A program made the position numbers and the translations under genes. This document shows, piece by piece, positions 11,853 through 23,844 of a stretch of 64,000 nucleotides of DNA. The stretch is taken from positions 19,717,187 through 19,781,186 of the forward strand of contig OX638368.1 in the NCBI GenBank assembly GCA_951812925.1, read 5' to 3'. The stretch's first letter is position 1. Every line of letters starts with the position of its first letter. This DNA comes from Calliopum simillimum. Lineage: Eukaryota > Arthropoda > Insecta > Diptera > Lauxaniidae. Under the pieces are notes generated by a model. That model did no database searches and was not told the DNA's origin. It saw only the letters and a program-made list of their open reading frames with translations.

Positions 11853-13137
11853 CTTTTGCGTAAATTATCCTTACGTTGTTTGTTTATAAAAGAGCTGCAA
11901 TTTAAAATATTTTTCTAAATAAATCAAAAATTTCGACTATTGTTTTGTTTTGATTTGTTTTTAATTTCTGTGTTTAGAGTATACAAATTTTATTTTTTAG
12001 AGGTTGTTGTATGATTACTTTAGGTAAAGCTTTTGCTTATTCAGCTCTGATTTGTTTTGTCAATAAAAGCAATTTTGAGCCTTAATATTTAAAATGTTAT
12101 AGTTACCAGTTCTTATTATGTTTAGTGGTAACATATTTACAACAACCCCTGTAAGTGCTGTCGCATTATTTGTTAGCAAAATTAATATAACTGTTGCTAA
12201 GCCTGTTGGACACAACAATATATAGGTACACATTTTCTAAGAAAAATCTGAAACTGGAATTTGGACCCCTCTCGCTCAAAAATATTAAGAATGGAGAAAA
12301 AATTCTCGAGAATATTTATTCACGATAATCCCTATTAATTGCTAAATAGTATATAAAATAATTTTTCCGAACTTTATCCCGAACATTTCCAAGCTTTAAA
12401 CCAAACAATTTTTTTTGAACTTCAGGATACAAAAAGCTTTTGTCAATTCTTAACATATTTATTTGCGAATTTTTTCTCAGACTGCCGTGCATTTTCCATT
12501 GCATTCTGAGAAAAAATTCTCGAGTATACTTATTCACGATAATCCCCAATATATCAACTCGAACCAGTTTAAATTTAAATTAAATTTTTGTTCGATGTAA
12601 AAGAGAACTAAACTCTTTAAATATATTTTGAATTTTTATTTAATTTATATTTTTTAACAGTTTATTATTATTAATCTTAACTTATGTAGATAACGTTTGG
12701 TTAGAAAAAACCCAAAACATCAAAAATTTACGTTAATTCTTTTGCCTTGCAATTTTTCTTTGGAAATTTAAGTATGGTTTTACCAGACCGCGTCACATAC
12801 TCGTATGTTAAACTGAATTATATTATGTGCAAAATATATTTATTTTAAACCAATTTGAGAAACAAGATTTTTTTCACCAAAAATTAATTTTTCATACATT
12901 TTTAGTCCTTCATAAATTGCCTCAGATCTAGGATTTCAGCAGCGCTATTGAGGTCACAATGTTTTTATACCCTTTTTTAAATTACTAAACATATTATTTT
13001 ATCTTTACATAATTAAATCAATAAACAATTAGAAGGACTATCCAACAATTTTAACTTAAAAAGATAAATGCTATTTTCATTGTGATATTACTATTTTTGC
13101 AACATTTCGTCATTCTCCGTTTAGTCATTCTCCATCT
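11853..13137. other. Intergenic, 5' side of CCDC39, no gene seen
   Basis: AT-rich sequence. It must contain the CCDC39 promoter, but no convincing TATA or initiator motif was identified. The one structured part is the inverted repeat at 12297..12548. Confidence 0.5.
12297..12548. repeat. MITE-like element with TTCTCGAG...TTATTCACGATAATCCC ends
   Basis: Two partly matching blocks, AAAAAATTCTCGAGAATATTTATTCACGATAATCCC at 12297-12332 and GAGAAAAAATTCTCGAGTATACTTATTCACGATAATCCCC at 12508-12547, flank internal sequence containing TGCCGTGCATTTTCCATTGCA. The CACGATAATCCC part is the terminal motif of the 107-bp elements at 26477 and 28861, so these are one family or a nested pair. Confidence 0.5.
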
Positions 13138-13349
13138 AGTTTTTTCTGTTAGCTTTGCTTAAGCCATTTATTTAAAAAATAGAGGTTAAAATTTAGTCTT
13201 AAAACATTTAAATAAACTTTTTAAAAATCCAACGAAAATTAATAGGGTTGCCATCTAGTTATTTTCGAAAATCTTATTTAATTCTTATGTTTTTTGACTA
13301 AATTGAAATTTTTGGTTTCGCACACGCTCAGATAAACTTTTTTAAAATT

Positions 13350-15339
13350 GGGTCGTATTAATAAAACTTTACTTTGCTAAAATCCAAAGCAATTGCTTCA
13401 ATTTTTAGCATTTACTTCAATTCGTATGTGAAAAAATTAATTAAGCATTTGCTATGTTCGAAATTAGCTTTTGCTTAAATTGATATGAATAAAAACACGT
13501 AAATCGTAGCATTTGCTTCAATGTTCTGAGTCTGCTCTTTGGCTGACTATGAAAGTTTGCTACGTACTTTTTTCACATAAATCATACAAAAAATCTTGTT
13601 TTCTGTTAGTTTCCGTAGTTTTTTTAAGGGAAAAAACTACTTAAGTCGCCAAATTACAATTCGACAACAAAATCACTGATGTCAAAAATTTGCAGATTTG
13701 TCCGAGAGAGGAAAAGAGGGTTTGGGCACTTTCGGTGTATTTTTTTTACTTCACGTGTGACGATGGCTGTGGTATATTTTTAGCGAAATTTAGATTAACG
13801 GTTTTTACAAAAACAAAATCCAAACTTTCGAAAAATCGTCACGTCTCAAAAACCGTGCTTAGATTAAAAACTTCTAATCACCAATTTTGAAGCTTTCCCA
13901 TCCATATGGCCACAATGTTTTTCTAGTCCATCCCATGTCCAAATCTCCAAAACCATATTCGCGAGACACTTTTTGGTTGTAATAAAAAAAGCAGTAGTAA
14001 TATAAAGAAGGCTTAAAAAACTATACAAGATGATGCTAAAATAAACCTAAGCTAACAAAATTTATTCCAAATGTACAGTTCGGAACTGCTCAAATTTATG
14101 CTGTACCTTGGAACATACATATTACATATTCAAGTATTTTTTTTACTCAAGTTTTTCCAAAAAAACAGTCGTACTTCGCAACTGAGAGAAGAAATTTTTA
14201 AGTCCGCGGAATGGGGGGTAAGAAGCAGAAATAAAAATACAATACAAATTTATGTTTTCTGTTCAATATATTCTGTTTTCTCTTAACTTCATTCTTCACT
14301 AATGAAAATTCCCATGAAGTTTTTTTTCAAGATTGGGAATAGGCAATAATTGTTGGGAGTCAGGTCAGGAAAATAAAAATACAAAATTATTTTTTCTGTT
14401 CAATTTAATCTTCTGCTACCCAAATACATTTTCTGATCTTTCTCTTAACTTTTGTATACCTTCGAAAAAAAACCATGAAACTAAAAATGTCTTCCCATGA
14501 AGTTCTTTTTTTCAAGTTTGGGAATTGGTTATAATTTCTGGAAGCCAGGTCAGGACTGTAGGGTGGGTGAGCCAAAATTTCAAAGCCCACCTTCTGCAAG
14601 GCGACCATCTCAACACGGCTCTTGTGAATATGCGCGTTCTCGTATAGAAGAACACCTTTTGTCAACTTTCCTTTTTTCTTTAACGGTTTCTTTGAACTGT
14701 GCTTAGATGGAAGCGTATTATTCTCCGATTATGGAAACACCTTTATCTTCGTAATCGATCCACAGAATCCCTTCTGAACCTCAAGAGGCTGTATCAATGA
14801 TTTTCTCAGCCGACTGTGCCACTTTAAAGTTGTTAAGAGGTGGTATGCCAGTTTGTGCCACTGCATAGGCTGTTGTTAGGACTCAGGTTCATAATGGTGA
14901 ACCCCAGTTTCGTCTCCACAATTCTAGTCAATCACCATCTATACCTTCACTACAGAAACTCGGAAGAATACTTCACGCTCCATTTTTTTATTCTTCGTGA
15001 GAGTTCTGGCGCTACTTCAGTCATGCCAAGGTTATAGCAAAGAATTCTAAAAATGGCTGTATCTGATTATCCAACTATTTCTGCGGCCAGTGTTTTCTTT
15101 AGTCGAGCGAGCATCTTCCAATATTAATTTTTAACTTTTTTTATTTATTAATTTTATTTTTATTATTTTGAAATTTTAAATTTGACGTTTTAAATTTTAA
15201 GCAAATACTAGTTTCGAATTTTCGAACTTGCTACAGCAAGTTCAATTTTATTCATACCAATTTTAAGCAAATGCTATTTGCATTTACTTTGCTACGAGAC
15301 TTTTCTTGAAGCAATTGCTATTTTTTATTAATACCACCC
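13350..15339. mobile_element. DNA element with GGGT(C/G)GTATTAATAAAA ends
   Basis: The termini are inverted: GGGTCGTATTAATAAAA at 13350 and the complement of GGGTGGTATTAATAAAA ending at 15339. The subterminal parts repeat AGCAATTGCTTC, AGCATTTGCTTAAA and TTTGCTA in inverted order. ATT flanks both ends, suggesting a 3-bp target duplication. The interior carries a degraded mariner in its right half. The superfamily of the outer element is not known. Confidence 0.6.
14405..15060 (-). pseudogene. Mariner transposase relic, DD34D type
   Basis: Read on the minus strand, frames jump repeatedly, but the order of mariner motifs is kept: an HY-EP-type segment, a QWHKPGIPP-like block, FKVAQSAEKII, GSEGILWIDY, then KGVLLYENAHIHKSRV and HPPYSPDLAS-NYNQFPNLKK. 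The last part is the region around the second and third catalytic Asp of DD34D mariners; the second Asp has changed (YEN instead of HDN) and the final SDY is NYN. Many stops and frameshifts show long decay. Confidence 0.75.
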
Positions 15340-15600
15340 ATTGTACACAACTTTCGGTGTTGCCACCCGGTTTTTTTTTTGTAATTTTGCTTAAGCCATT
15401 AATTAAAAAAATAATTGTTAAAATTTAGTCTCCCAACATTAAATAAACTTTTCAAAAATCAAATTTTTAGTGTTGCCAACTGGTTATTTTCGAAAATCTT
15501 ATTTCATTCTTTAGTTTTTTGACTAAATTGAAATTTTTGGTTTCGGAAGCGCCCAGATAAACTTTTCTAAAATTGTAAAAAACCATGTGGCAGCCCTAAA

Positions 15601-16170
15601 AATTTTTGTTGGAGTTTTCAAAAGTTTATTTTGAGCGTTTTGATACTAAAATTTTAATTTAATTTTTTATATACATATACAGCCGTATTTATTAGATTTT
15701 TTTAAGCCGTCGCTATTCTCCGGTTTAGTTGAACCAGGAATAAAATTTTAAATCGAAGTTAAGCTACTGCTGATTTATAAACAATTTTCACTAAACCAGC
15801 CTTATGTCAACTTTGATTCTATTACAATTTTCAAACGTTAGTTTTTGGCAACAAAAATCAAAACAAATAATTTATTTCGAAAAACAAAAAAAAAAAAATT
15901 AAGGGAAATTATTGGCGCATACTTGGCCGCCACAACGGTCTTTACATTTATTATCTGACCGCTAAGCATGTGCATCCACATCAGATGAAATGTGTTCTGC
16001 CAAAAACGACAAGTATGCCTTATTATTCTGGAATTTGATAAGGAATTCTTAAAGCAGCAGCATCGGTATAAGCGATATGATGCAAAATGTACGCGGCTCT
16101 AAGGTTGGCACCTGGTATGGTGAGCCCGTGTTGAAGACTTTGCCCAAGGACACCTCTAATCACGGTGCTC
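15601..16170. other. Intergenic stretch with an unexplained GC-richer block
   Basis: Bases 15905-16170 are less AT-rich than their surroundings and read like old coding sequence in pieces (for example GSKVGTWYGEP on the plus strand, with stops before it). No family was recognised. The block ends where the fold-back element at 16171 starts. It may be a retrocopy or transposon fragment. Confidence 0.35.
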
Positions 16171-16870
16171 TTGAACAGTCGATAGGTTTTTTGGCTATGT
16201 GGAGAAAATCTGTGAATGGGGTTTCATTTGTATTAGTTTAGTGGGCTGGAAAATGCAAACCCTTAAATCGTAGCTAATCATCCCCGCGAAATATCGCAAA
16301 AATACATATCCCATATAAAAAAAAAAAAAAATCGGAAAAAAAACGCAACAAACAAACATTAAAATAGTAATATTTAATGTATTTTGCAATGCTGAATCTG
16401 AACCCGGCCTTAAAATTGCTATACCTCATACGGTTTTTGCGATATCTTAGCCTAAACAAGGAAAAAATACCGTTTTTGCTATATTTTGAAGCTGTATAAC
16501 TAGAATAGAAAACATTCATACGCAAAATTCGATACATTATCTCCAATCTTTTTCTTTAAAACCGCATTTAAATTATGTCAATAGCTTAATTTTTCTCTGA
16601 AATATCGTAGACTGAAATAATGACAAAACACGTTTTTTGCACTTTCTTAACTTTTTATACATTCAAAATAACTATTTTTATGTTTGATTGTTGCGTTTTT
16701 TTTTTCTGAATTTTTTTTTATTTTATATGGGATATGTATTTTTGAGATATTTCGCGGGGATGATCAGCTACGATTTCGGGGTTTGTATTTTTCAGACCAC
16801 TAAGCTAATACAAATGAAACCCCATTCACAGATTTTCTCCACATATTCAAAAAACCTATCGACTGTTCAA
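16171..16870. repeat. Large fold-back element with ~220-bp arms
   Basis: The left arm 16171..16390 and right arm 16645..16870 are inverted copies, beginning TTGAACAGTCGATAGGTTTTTT and containing GTGGAGAAAATCTGTGAATG, TTTCATTTGTATTAG and CATCCCCGCGAAATAT. A spacer of about 250 bp separates them. The transcript of either strand would form a long hairpin. Small ORFs here are read-throughs of the arms. Confidence 0.8.
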
Positions 16871-17626
16871 ACCTGCTCGAAGGCAGTTTAAAATTTAAAC
16901 TGGGAATAAAATTGTTTATAAATCAGAATTTTATGTTAAACTTCGGAATAGCCTTATTCCATGGTTTAACTTTTATTATAAATACGGCTGATATTGTTTA
17001 AGCGAAACTTTCAAAAAAAAAAAAAACATATGCCAACTCTGGATGTTTATATTCGTTCTTTAAAATTGATCCTGAAATGGAACTCATCATATTCTATACC
17101 TTCAAGTAATAAAAAAATAAAAAAATAGGTGGGGACAAAAAAAGCCATGATTTGGTACATTTTTCGGAGAATTACCCAATTATTCCTCCTTATCTTCCAC
17201 TCACGACATCAGCTTACAAATGATTTTTACAATGGATTTTTTCTTCGGAACTCTCAGTGAGAACTGGTAAAATCGTATTTCCCTTTGCCTTCTGGTTCCC
17301 GAGACAAAAGTCATGACAGAATATATTACAGATTTTGTAAGATTTCTCCCATCATATTAAAATTTAAATTCCGTCTCCATAATTTACCATTTGCTTTGTG
17401 TTTATGCCAATTGTCAAAGTTCCAGGGGTGTCACTAGGCCAAAAATTGCCAAAATCGATAGCCTTTGTTGTGATTAAAGCACAGATTTAGCTTTAAATCT
17501 CAGATTTAGCTTAAAGCACAGATTTACTTTTGAATGGTAAATCATGGAATAAATGCGCAAATTAAAAGCCAAATCCAAAAGCTGCCTTAAGTCCCATTTT
17601 AAATCTTCGAAGGAAACAGGCTATTA

Positions 17627-17748
17627 GTACCATGCTTAAATTGAAGCGTTATTCGAGCGTCAGCGTAATTTAATCTCTGTTTGCTGTATGTCGAAACAGA
17701 AACGATAAAATAACGCTAACGCTCGAACAACGCTCCAATTAAGGTATG
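17627..17748. repeat. Small inverted-repeat element (~120 bp)
   Basis: Arms TACCATGCTTAAATTGAAGCG and CGCTCCAATTAAGGTATGAC are near complements and extend inward through CGAGCG(T)CAGCGT / ACGCTAACGCTCG. It looks like a short MITE; there is no coding sequence. The neighbouring sequence up to 18060 has only low-complexity ORFs rich in GGCAACT repeats. Confidence 0.6.
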
Positions 17749-18129
17749 ACTGTTACTAGTAACTTGATGAATAGGCTGAGAATTAGTAATATTTATTGTT
17801 CAAAATTACGACTCCTATTGCGTATGGCAACGCAATTAAGTTGAGTTGTTTGGTTGGCAACTTGAACTAGCAACTGATACAGAGTAGCTGCTTAAATTGG
17901 CAACTGTAGAGGCAACTAAAGAAACCAACTTCTTACAGGTACGGTTGCCATCGGCAAAAACGAATTTTCCGTCAAAACGAAATTTCTGACACAACAATTT
18001 TTCCGATGGCAACGAAACTGCGAGATAAGTTGCCATACGAAAAGGTGCCTACATAATAATGAGTATAACCATTATAATTTTTGACTTTAAAAATATCTTA
18101 CAAAATCTCGCTCATAATTTCTTGAGCGA

Positions 18130-18382
18130 ACATTTTCGAGTTGCTGTAAGTCAATTGATATACTCTGGTAGCTCCTTGGGAGAGCATACGGCAAAGATGA
18201 AACGTTTCCATCTAATGCAGTCCTTTGTGGTTACTTTAATGTTCCTCCAACATCCTTTCACAGCTTGTTTTTTAACTAGTCTAAGATCATTTGTTATGTA
18301 ATTTTGTTTCCACATGTGAAATGCCATATACTTATACTTGTGAAATTTGCGGACGCGCCCTTACATTTCAACAATCCTATCA
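18130..18382 (+). pseudogene. Inverted partial copy of zinc-finger gene intron 1 plus exon 2
   Basis: On the plus strand, 18317..18382 reads [21 protein letters not shown], almost identical to the start of exon 2 of the minus-strand zinc-finger gene ([19 protein letters not shown], 19715 downwards). It has an extra 6 bp and lacks the splice AG in place. Upstream, 18160-18250 (AGAGCATACGGCAAAGATGAAA, ATGCAGTCCTTTG) matches the minus strand of intron 1 near 19890-19975. So at least about 250 bp, including intron sequence, was copied in inverted orientation just past the gene's 3' end. It cannot code. Confidence 0.75.
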
Positions 18383-18550
18383 ATCCTATTTTACCCTTTA
18401 TTTATGATAAAGGGTTTATCCAAATGAAGAGCTCTTGAGTCTAGAATACGTACAATTACTTGAAACTTTACAAAAAAAAAGTCGAGTATCCATAAACGTG
18501 CTTAATTTATCTACATCTTATAAATCTATGCAAATATGCATAAATCTTCT

Positions 18551-18556
18551 TTTATT
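18551..18556 (-). promoter_or_regulatory. Candidate poly(A) signal of the zinc-finger gene
   Basis: TTTATT on the plus strand (AATAAA on the minus strand), 71 bp after the stop codon. A second one lies at 18397..18402, inside the inverted copy region. Confidence 0.4.
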
Positions 18557-18626
18557 TAACTTGAATTTCGCTACTTATGGATAAACATGGCATCGACAAT
18601 AAATATAACTTTCGTAAACTTAGACA

Positions 18627-21600
18627 TTAAAGTAATGGAGGGTCAATATCACCCAAAAGAAAATGTGAAAAATCATTTGATTCCCCATTTATATGTTGCT
18701 GTTGTTGTTGTTGTTGCTGTTGATGTTGCTGCAGCAATTGTTGTTGCATCATATCCGGTGAATATAAACGCATATTTTGAAATTTAAACGATGGTGAACT
18801 ACAGCCACCATTTGTTCCACTATTTATTGAATACTGTGAAGATAAATGCGACGCTGCATTCGGACTGTTACCAATGCCCATTTTATTGCACGACTCAACA
18901 ACAATATCATCAATTGTCTTTGATAGCATCATCTCATCCATAGCATTTTTCGCACTGTGATTTTCTCTAGCATCCCCCTCAGATTTATGACTACTGTTGC
19001 TATTACCGCATAAGGTAATAGCAGCAATTTCTGCACTTAACGGTGAATTTTGCGATTCATGCATTATCGGTGTACTGTTGTTGACAGTGGTATTCTCTAA
19101 AAAAGCTTTGATGAAACTTTCCGATATATGATCAACCGGATCTTCATTATTGGTTAACTCATTTGGGGATGCATCGGGGGTTTCTGTTGTGCCTGGTGTC
19201 AGACATTTATGCGTGCGTTGTGATACTTTATAGCGAAACTTCTTCTCACATATTTCACACTTATAGGGCAGAACTCCGGTATGAATGCGTGTGTGCACTA
19301 AAAATGAGACACGTTGACGGAAGCTTTTATCTGGTTGGATTGGGAGAAAATGAAAAGTGTAAATTTACTTAATAGATTTTTTTTGGGGATATTCACTCGT
19401 TGATGCGCGTTTGATATTATTCAACAACTATGCTCACGAGTTAGTATCAAATTTTCTCAATTTTGCATCAACACGTGAATACCCTGATTATGTTTTCATT
19501 AAGCATAGTAAACTTACCACAAACTTCACACTTGAATGGTTTCTCACCACTGTGTATGCGCTCATGATTATGCAACGTTGACAATTCTTTAAAGGCACGC
19601 CCACAAGTTGCACAAACGTGTGGCTTTTCATCACTGTGATAGAGTAGATGTTTGTGATACGATTGTTGAAATGTAAAGGCACGTCCGCAAATTTCACAAG
19701 TATAGGGCATTTCACCTGAGTAAAAAAAAATTCTTAGCAAATGCTACTGGACTGGTTAAAAAAACAAATTGAACAGAGCTTGTCTCTAGAGTATAACCCA
19801 TTAAGAAAATTAAAAAGTTATCATACAATAACTATGGATTCTACACTACGTTGGTCAAGGAAGTATTAGATCAAAAGTCAACTGGAGCAGGAAATCTAGG
19901 AATCGGGAAGATAAAAATATTTGCAAAGGACTGCATAAGATAGAGGGATTTCATGTTGGCCCTATGCTCTCTCAAAGAGTTACTAGATTGGGTTAATTGT
20001 CGATGATAGCTTATTCGGCAAATGTTAGACCTAATTGAAGAGTCCAGGTGCATTCGGAAATACAACACTGCATTAGTACTGCTGCAGTAGCAATATTTAT
20101 ATTTATATGGATGTAACTTATGAGAAGTCTGTTGAAGTCACGTAGTCCTAAAAACGTCCTCCAACAGCTGCCGAACAATATTTTAGCAAAAATTGCTGTA
20201 ATAAGTTCTGTGCTGCATTCCAAACTATCCACTGCGCAGTACAACTAAATTTTGTTGCATTTCCGAAAACATCATCCATCTCTTATAAAAAATATCAAGT
20301 AATCAGAAGAGTTTGCTAATAGAAAAGGTGGCAGTATTCGGTTCTTCAGTGCTTCATCTCTTATAGGAGGATAGCACCTCCATTTAAGTCTTATATCGTG
20401 CACTAGATATTTAGTACGCTTTAATTTTTTCAGCATTTCTTTGAATCACATACTGTTACAGCGATCGTTTTCACGATTCCTTTGGACTGCCGCGTTACCT
20501 GCTACCTTTAGGGTTCCACTACTTCGTTGTAGCGTGTGATGTCTTTTGTATGAAGTAGGCTTCTCTAACCTCTCCCAATGAGTCGGTAGACTTGTACACC
20601 TAAATTCACGAAGGTTATACCCCGTAGGGGCAAGAAGGTGGTTATGGGAAACATAAAAAGTCCTTCTTTTTTTAAAAATCCGGTAAGTTATACAACGGGA
20701 ATTCACTCATAATAAAACTATGTGAAACTTCACACAAACTGTGTAAAAGGTGTAATGGGATTATTAGTTTGTAATCCGCTGAGCAAATTCTCTCACAATT
20801 TATACATTGGGGAGAGAAATTGCCACATTGCTGATTGACATTCTTACACAGTATTCTGTAACTGCTTTTTAACATAGTAAATGTGAAATTTCACACAGTT
20901 TTATTAAGAGAGCTGTCAGATGACCATATCTAAAGTAAAATACATGTAATTCCATCACACTTACCAGTATGCAAACGCTTATGCTTTTTAAGGAAATACT
21001 TGGTCGTAAAGGACTTCGAACAGACGTTACATTCCCAAATTTTTGCATTTTCCGTTGACGTTCTCGTAACACAGTCCAATATTTTCTCATCATCCGATTG
21101 TTGTTGCTGTTGTTGGTGCTCTTGGGCGGCGCTGAGCAAATTAGCGGCACTCAACACAAAAAGAACATTTTGTGGTGTAAAATGTGCAACATTAGCTGAT
21201 GTTGCTGACTGCTGGTGCAACAACAATTCATTATTTTCTGCAACTTTACGATCAAAGTCATCAAGGTGGTGGTTACTTGTAAAAGTGGCGCCAGATGGAA
21301 GTGTTAAAATTGGATGTGTTGTGTTCACTAAAAAGCTGACACTTTGTGGTAAGTTTGTCATGGCAGGCGTACTATTGCTGATTGCATTAGCTGCGGCTTC
21401 TTCTTCCTTATGACGTATACGTTCACAAATGCTAAGTTTCAGTGAACTTTTGTTATTTCCAGCAGCACCACTAACACCAACTAAATGCACAACTTTAAGG
21501 TGAACACGCAAAGGACCCTTCATTTTAAAAGTTTTCGGACAGAGATGACACTTGAAATCATGTATTTTGTTGCCGTTGGTGTTGTTGGTGTTGCATGCAA

Positions 21601-22132
21601 TATCATTGCTCTGTTGCTGCTGCTGTTGATCTTGTGCATGCGACGTTTGATAGTCAATTTGATGTACCAGACGATAATGCATATCGAGCAACTTTGGATT
21701 GCTGAAATTGAATTCACATATATCACATGTTGTTGTTGTTGTTGGTGTTTCCGTTGAGCTCTTATTATTGCTGGCATTTTGTTGTGCATCTTGTTGTTGT
21801 TGAACTGTATGATTTCTTGTCGCTCTTTCATCTATTCCAGCATCCTTAGTATTGGATGTTATTTCCAAGGTTTTTTCCACATGCGCAGAACTTTCCCCAT
21901 GCGTTTTTGTTGCTGTTGCTGCAGCTGTTGTTGTTGTTGTTGTTGTTGGCAGTATACTCGTATGACTAAATAAATGTATAGTCAACTTATCCAAACCTAA
22001 GAATAACTCATTACAAATGGGGCATGGAAGTGGTCCATTTGCAGCCTTGATCAAGCTGACACGCAATGCGTCAATGCTGGCGAAACTTGAATTCGCGCAC
22101 AATGGACAAAGCACAGACATCGTCGTACACAT
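18627..22132 (-). CDS. C2H2 zinc-finger protein, three exons
   Basis: Exons 22132..20965, 19715..19518 and 19330..18627, with GT-AG introns and phase 1 at both junctions, encode about 689 residues. The first in-frame ATG is at 22132 ([12 protein letters not shown]), another at 22120; the choice is open. Exon 1 has an N-terminal CPLC/CPIC finger ([20 protein letters not shown]), then fingers [41 protein letters not shown] and [19 protein letters not shown], separated by T, Q and N-rich linkers. Exon 2 carries [17 protein letters not shown] and [18 protein letters not shown] finger [17 protein letters not shown] spans the second junction, and an eighth, [19 protein letters not shown], is C2HC. 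Fingers 4-8 are joined by TGEKP-like linkers, so this block probably binds DNA. The tail is disordered with a polyQ run. Likely a nuclear transcription factor; the Drosophila orthologue was not named with confidence. Confidence 0.85.
19386..19484. repeat. ~100-bp MITE in the second intron of the zinc-finger gene
   Basis: Inverted ends GGG(G)ATATTCACTCGTTGATGC and GCATCAACACGTGAATACCC. The same ends occur on the inner element at 24068..24277. It lies 34 bp from the exon 2 donor at 19517. Confidence 0.65.
19716..20964. other. First intron of the zinc-finger gene, no gene seen
   Basis: Short unrecognised ORFs only (for example 20446..20706). The segment 19880-20000 is the source or sister of the inverted copy at 18160-18250. 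Confidence 0.5.
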
Positions 22133-22991
22133 TATACACCACCACGACAATGTTGATATTAGAAAATGATAATCATAAACGAAATTATCTATTGACAAAA
22201 CTGCAAGTCGTTAACTTTTGAAGAATTCTTTATTGCATTTGGAGATGTTTCCAATTTATATATATGTATTTTTAAATAATATTATTTTACGTATAAAAAA
22301 AGAAAACCGTCCGAAAATATTCCGTCTACCTTGTTCTTCAAGTATTGAAAAGTTTTGAGCAAATAAAAACCTCATTTTCTACAAAATGAACATTTCGCTT
22401 TTTTTCAGGTTTCATCTAAAAATAAACTTTAGACGAGTGTCTCATATCTCTTTGCTCTCGTTTGGTCTATAGACGAAATTATGTTTACTAACAAATTTTC
22501 ATTATTTGCGCTCTCTGTGATTTTGAATTTGCCCAAAAGAAAATTGTTTTTCTTTTTTCAAAACCATTTTTTCCAATGCACGCAATCTTTGTGCTTTAAC
22601 TCCTACATACATTTGTTAACATATAAATAAGTATATATCTTATTCGTGGCTGCAACTAATGTATGTATCTTGAAAGTATATTCTTATTTTAAAATGTCTC
22701 AAAAATCTTATCGTCATGATATTGTTGGAATTTCTGAATGTTTATATCATTCGCTAAAAATTTAAAAAGTTGCTAAATATAGATCAAAATTTCTTATCTA
22801 TTGGAATAAAAAAATATGGAAAATCCGTACTTAAATCGGATTTCCTCTTAAAGATTCTTATGATCAGAGCTTGATACTACTATATACGCGATTTGGGGCC
22901 GGGTCTATCTAAAATTGACTGTTGTACTCTCAACTTGGGTTTTAATAAAAACTAGAATCGCCCAGTGGTCAAAAATCGACCAAAAATATAT
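22133..22991. other. Intergenic upstream of the zinc-finger gene
   Basis: AT-rich; it should contain the zinc-finger promoter. No core motif or gene was recognised. Confidence 0.5.
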
Positions 22992-23335
22992 TAAATAATT
23001 TTGGTACTTTTTGGACACTTTAGTATTATTTTTTTTTTGCTATTTGGTACGAAATAGAAAAGCTCATTTATCAGCCCTGGTATAATTCGAGCGAAACATT
23101 AACAAAACAAAACACACGAAGTCAGTGCTTTGCTTTTTGTCTTTCTCTTTATGCTTTATCCTTTTTTCAGCTCTGTGTGACCGGCTTAAAGTCAAAATAT
23201 TAACATAAATTTAACTTTGTGCGCATCTACACACAAATACCTTTCTAATGGTGTATAATTTAAAGTCATACTCCATTTCTAATATAGTAAAAAAAGATGG
23301 ACAAGTTTTTGTCTTACGTATTAATATATAGGCTA
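22992..23335 (+). repeat. Dispersed ~350-bp repeat, copy 1
   Basis: Shares ATTAAATAATTTTGGTACTTT, GCTATTTGGTAC, CTCATTTATCA, CCTTTCTAATGGTGTA and CTCCATTTCTAA.ATAGTAAAAA with 37913..38303, in the same order and strand. The second copy lies inside a hAT relic. Confidence 0.7.
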
Positions 23336-23380
23336 CCGAAAATAAAGCCAACAAAAAGGTAAGTACATAGTTTACAAAAA

Positions 23381-23724
23381 GGAAATAACGCCAAAAAAAT
23401 TTGTATAGATAAAGCTGGACATTTTATGGCATTAATTTTTGGAAATAAAGCCAAAAATTAACTAGGAAATAACGTCAGATTTTTAAGAATAATGATATAG
23501 GACATAAAGCAATAGGAAATGAAGCTATAGGAATTAAAGCCATAAAAATTCGAAACAAAATGCTGGAATTAATTCCATTTTATTTTAACAAAAAAATTTT
23601 CTGCCATTATATCCTTTTTGTAAACCATATAACTATTGGAAACAAAGTCATTATTTTTGAAAAAAACGCCAGAAAAGTTTATAGCTTTGTTTTCAAAAAA
23701 TTTTCTGGGGTTATTTCAGGGAGC
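23381..23724. repeat. Diverged GGAAATAACGCC-type repeat
   Basis: Repeats of GGAAATAA(C/A)GCCA or close variants (AGGAATTAAAGCCATA, GGACATAAAGC) alternate with T-rich spacers and end in GGGGTTATTTCAGGG. It resembles 869-1136 and 29263-29735 but is more degenerate. Confidence 0.45.
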
Positions 23725-23844
23725 CAGTGTTCTCGAGAACTGTCTCCATTGTAGTCCGAGAACAAATTTACGAAAATGTTTATTCATGATAAGGCCCATC
23801 AGTGCTGTCGCAGTCACTTCAATCGTTGAGTTAATCTGGTGGAA

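Larger units (their letters stand above)
13138..15600. repeat. Tandem ~215-bp repeats interrupted by a 1990-bp insertion
   Basis: Copy 1 (13138-13349) and copy 2 (15371-15600) share GCTTAAGCCATT, TAAAATTTAGTCT, GGTTATTTTCGAAAATC and TTGACTAAATTGAAATTTTTGG in the same order and orientation. Copy 1 is cut at AAAATTG; its continuation, GTACAC, resumes after the inserted element 13350..15339, as comparison with copy 2 (AAAATTGTAAAA) shows. Confidence 0.65.

Noticed and set aside
17836..18036. Minus-strand ORF of 66 codons (MATYLAVSLPSEK...)
   Set aside because: Made of diverged GGCAACT-type repeats; no homology recognised.
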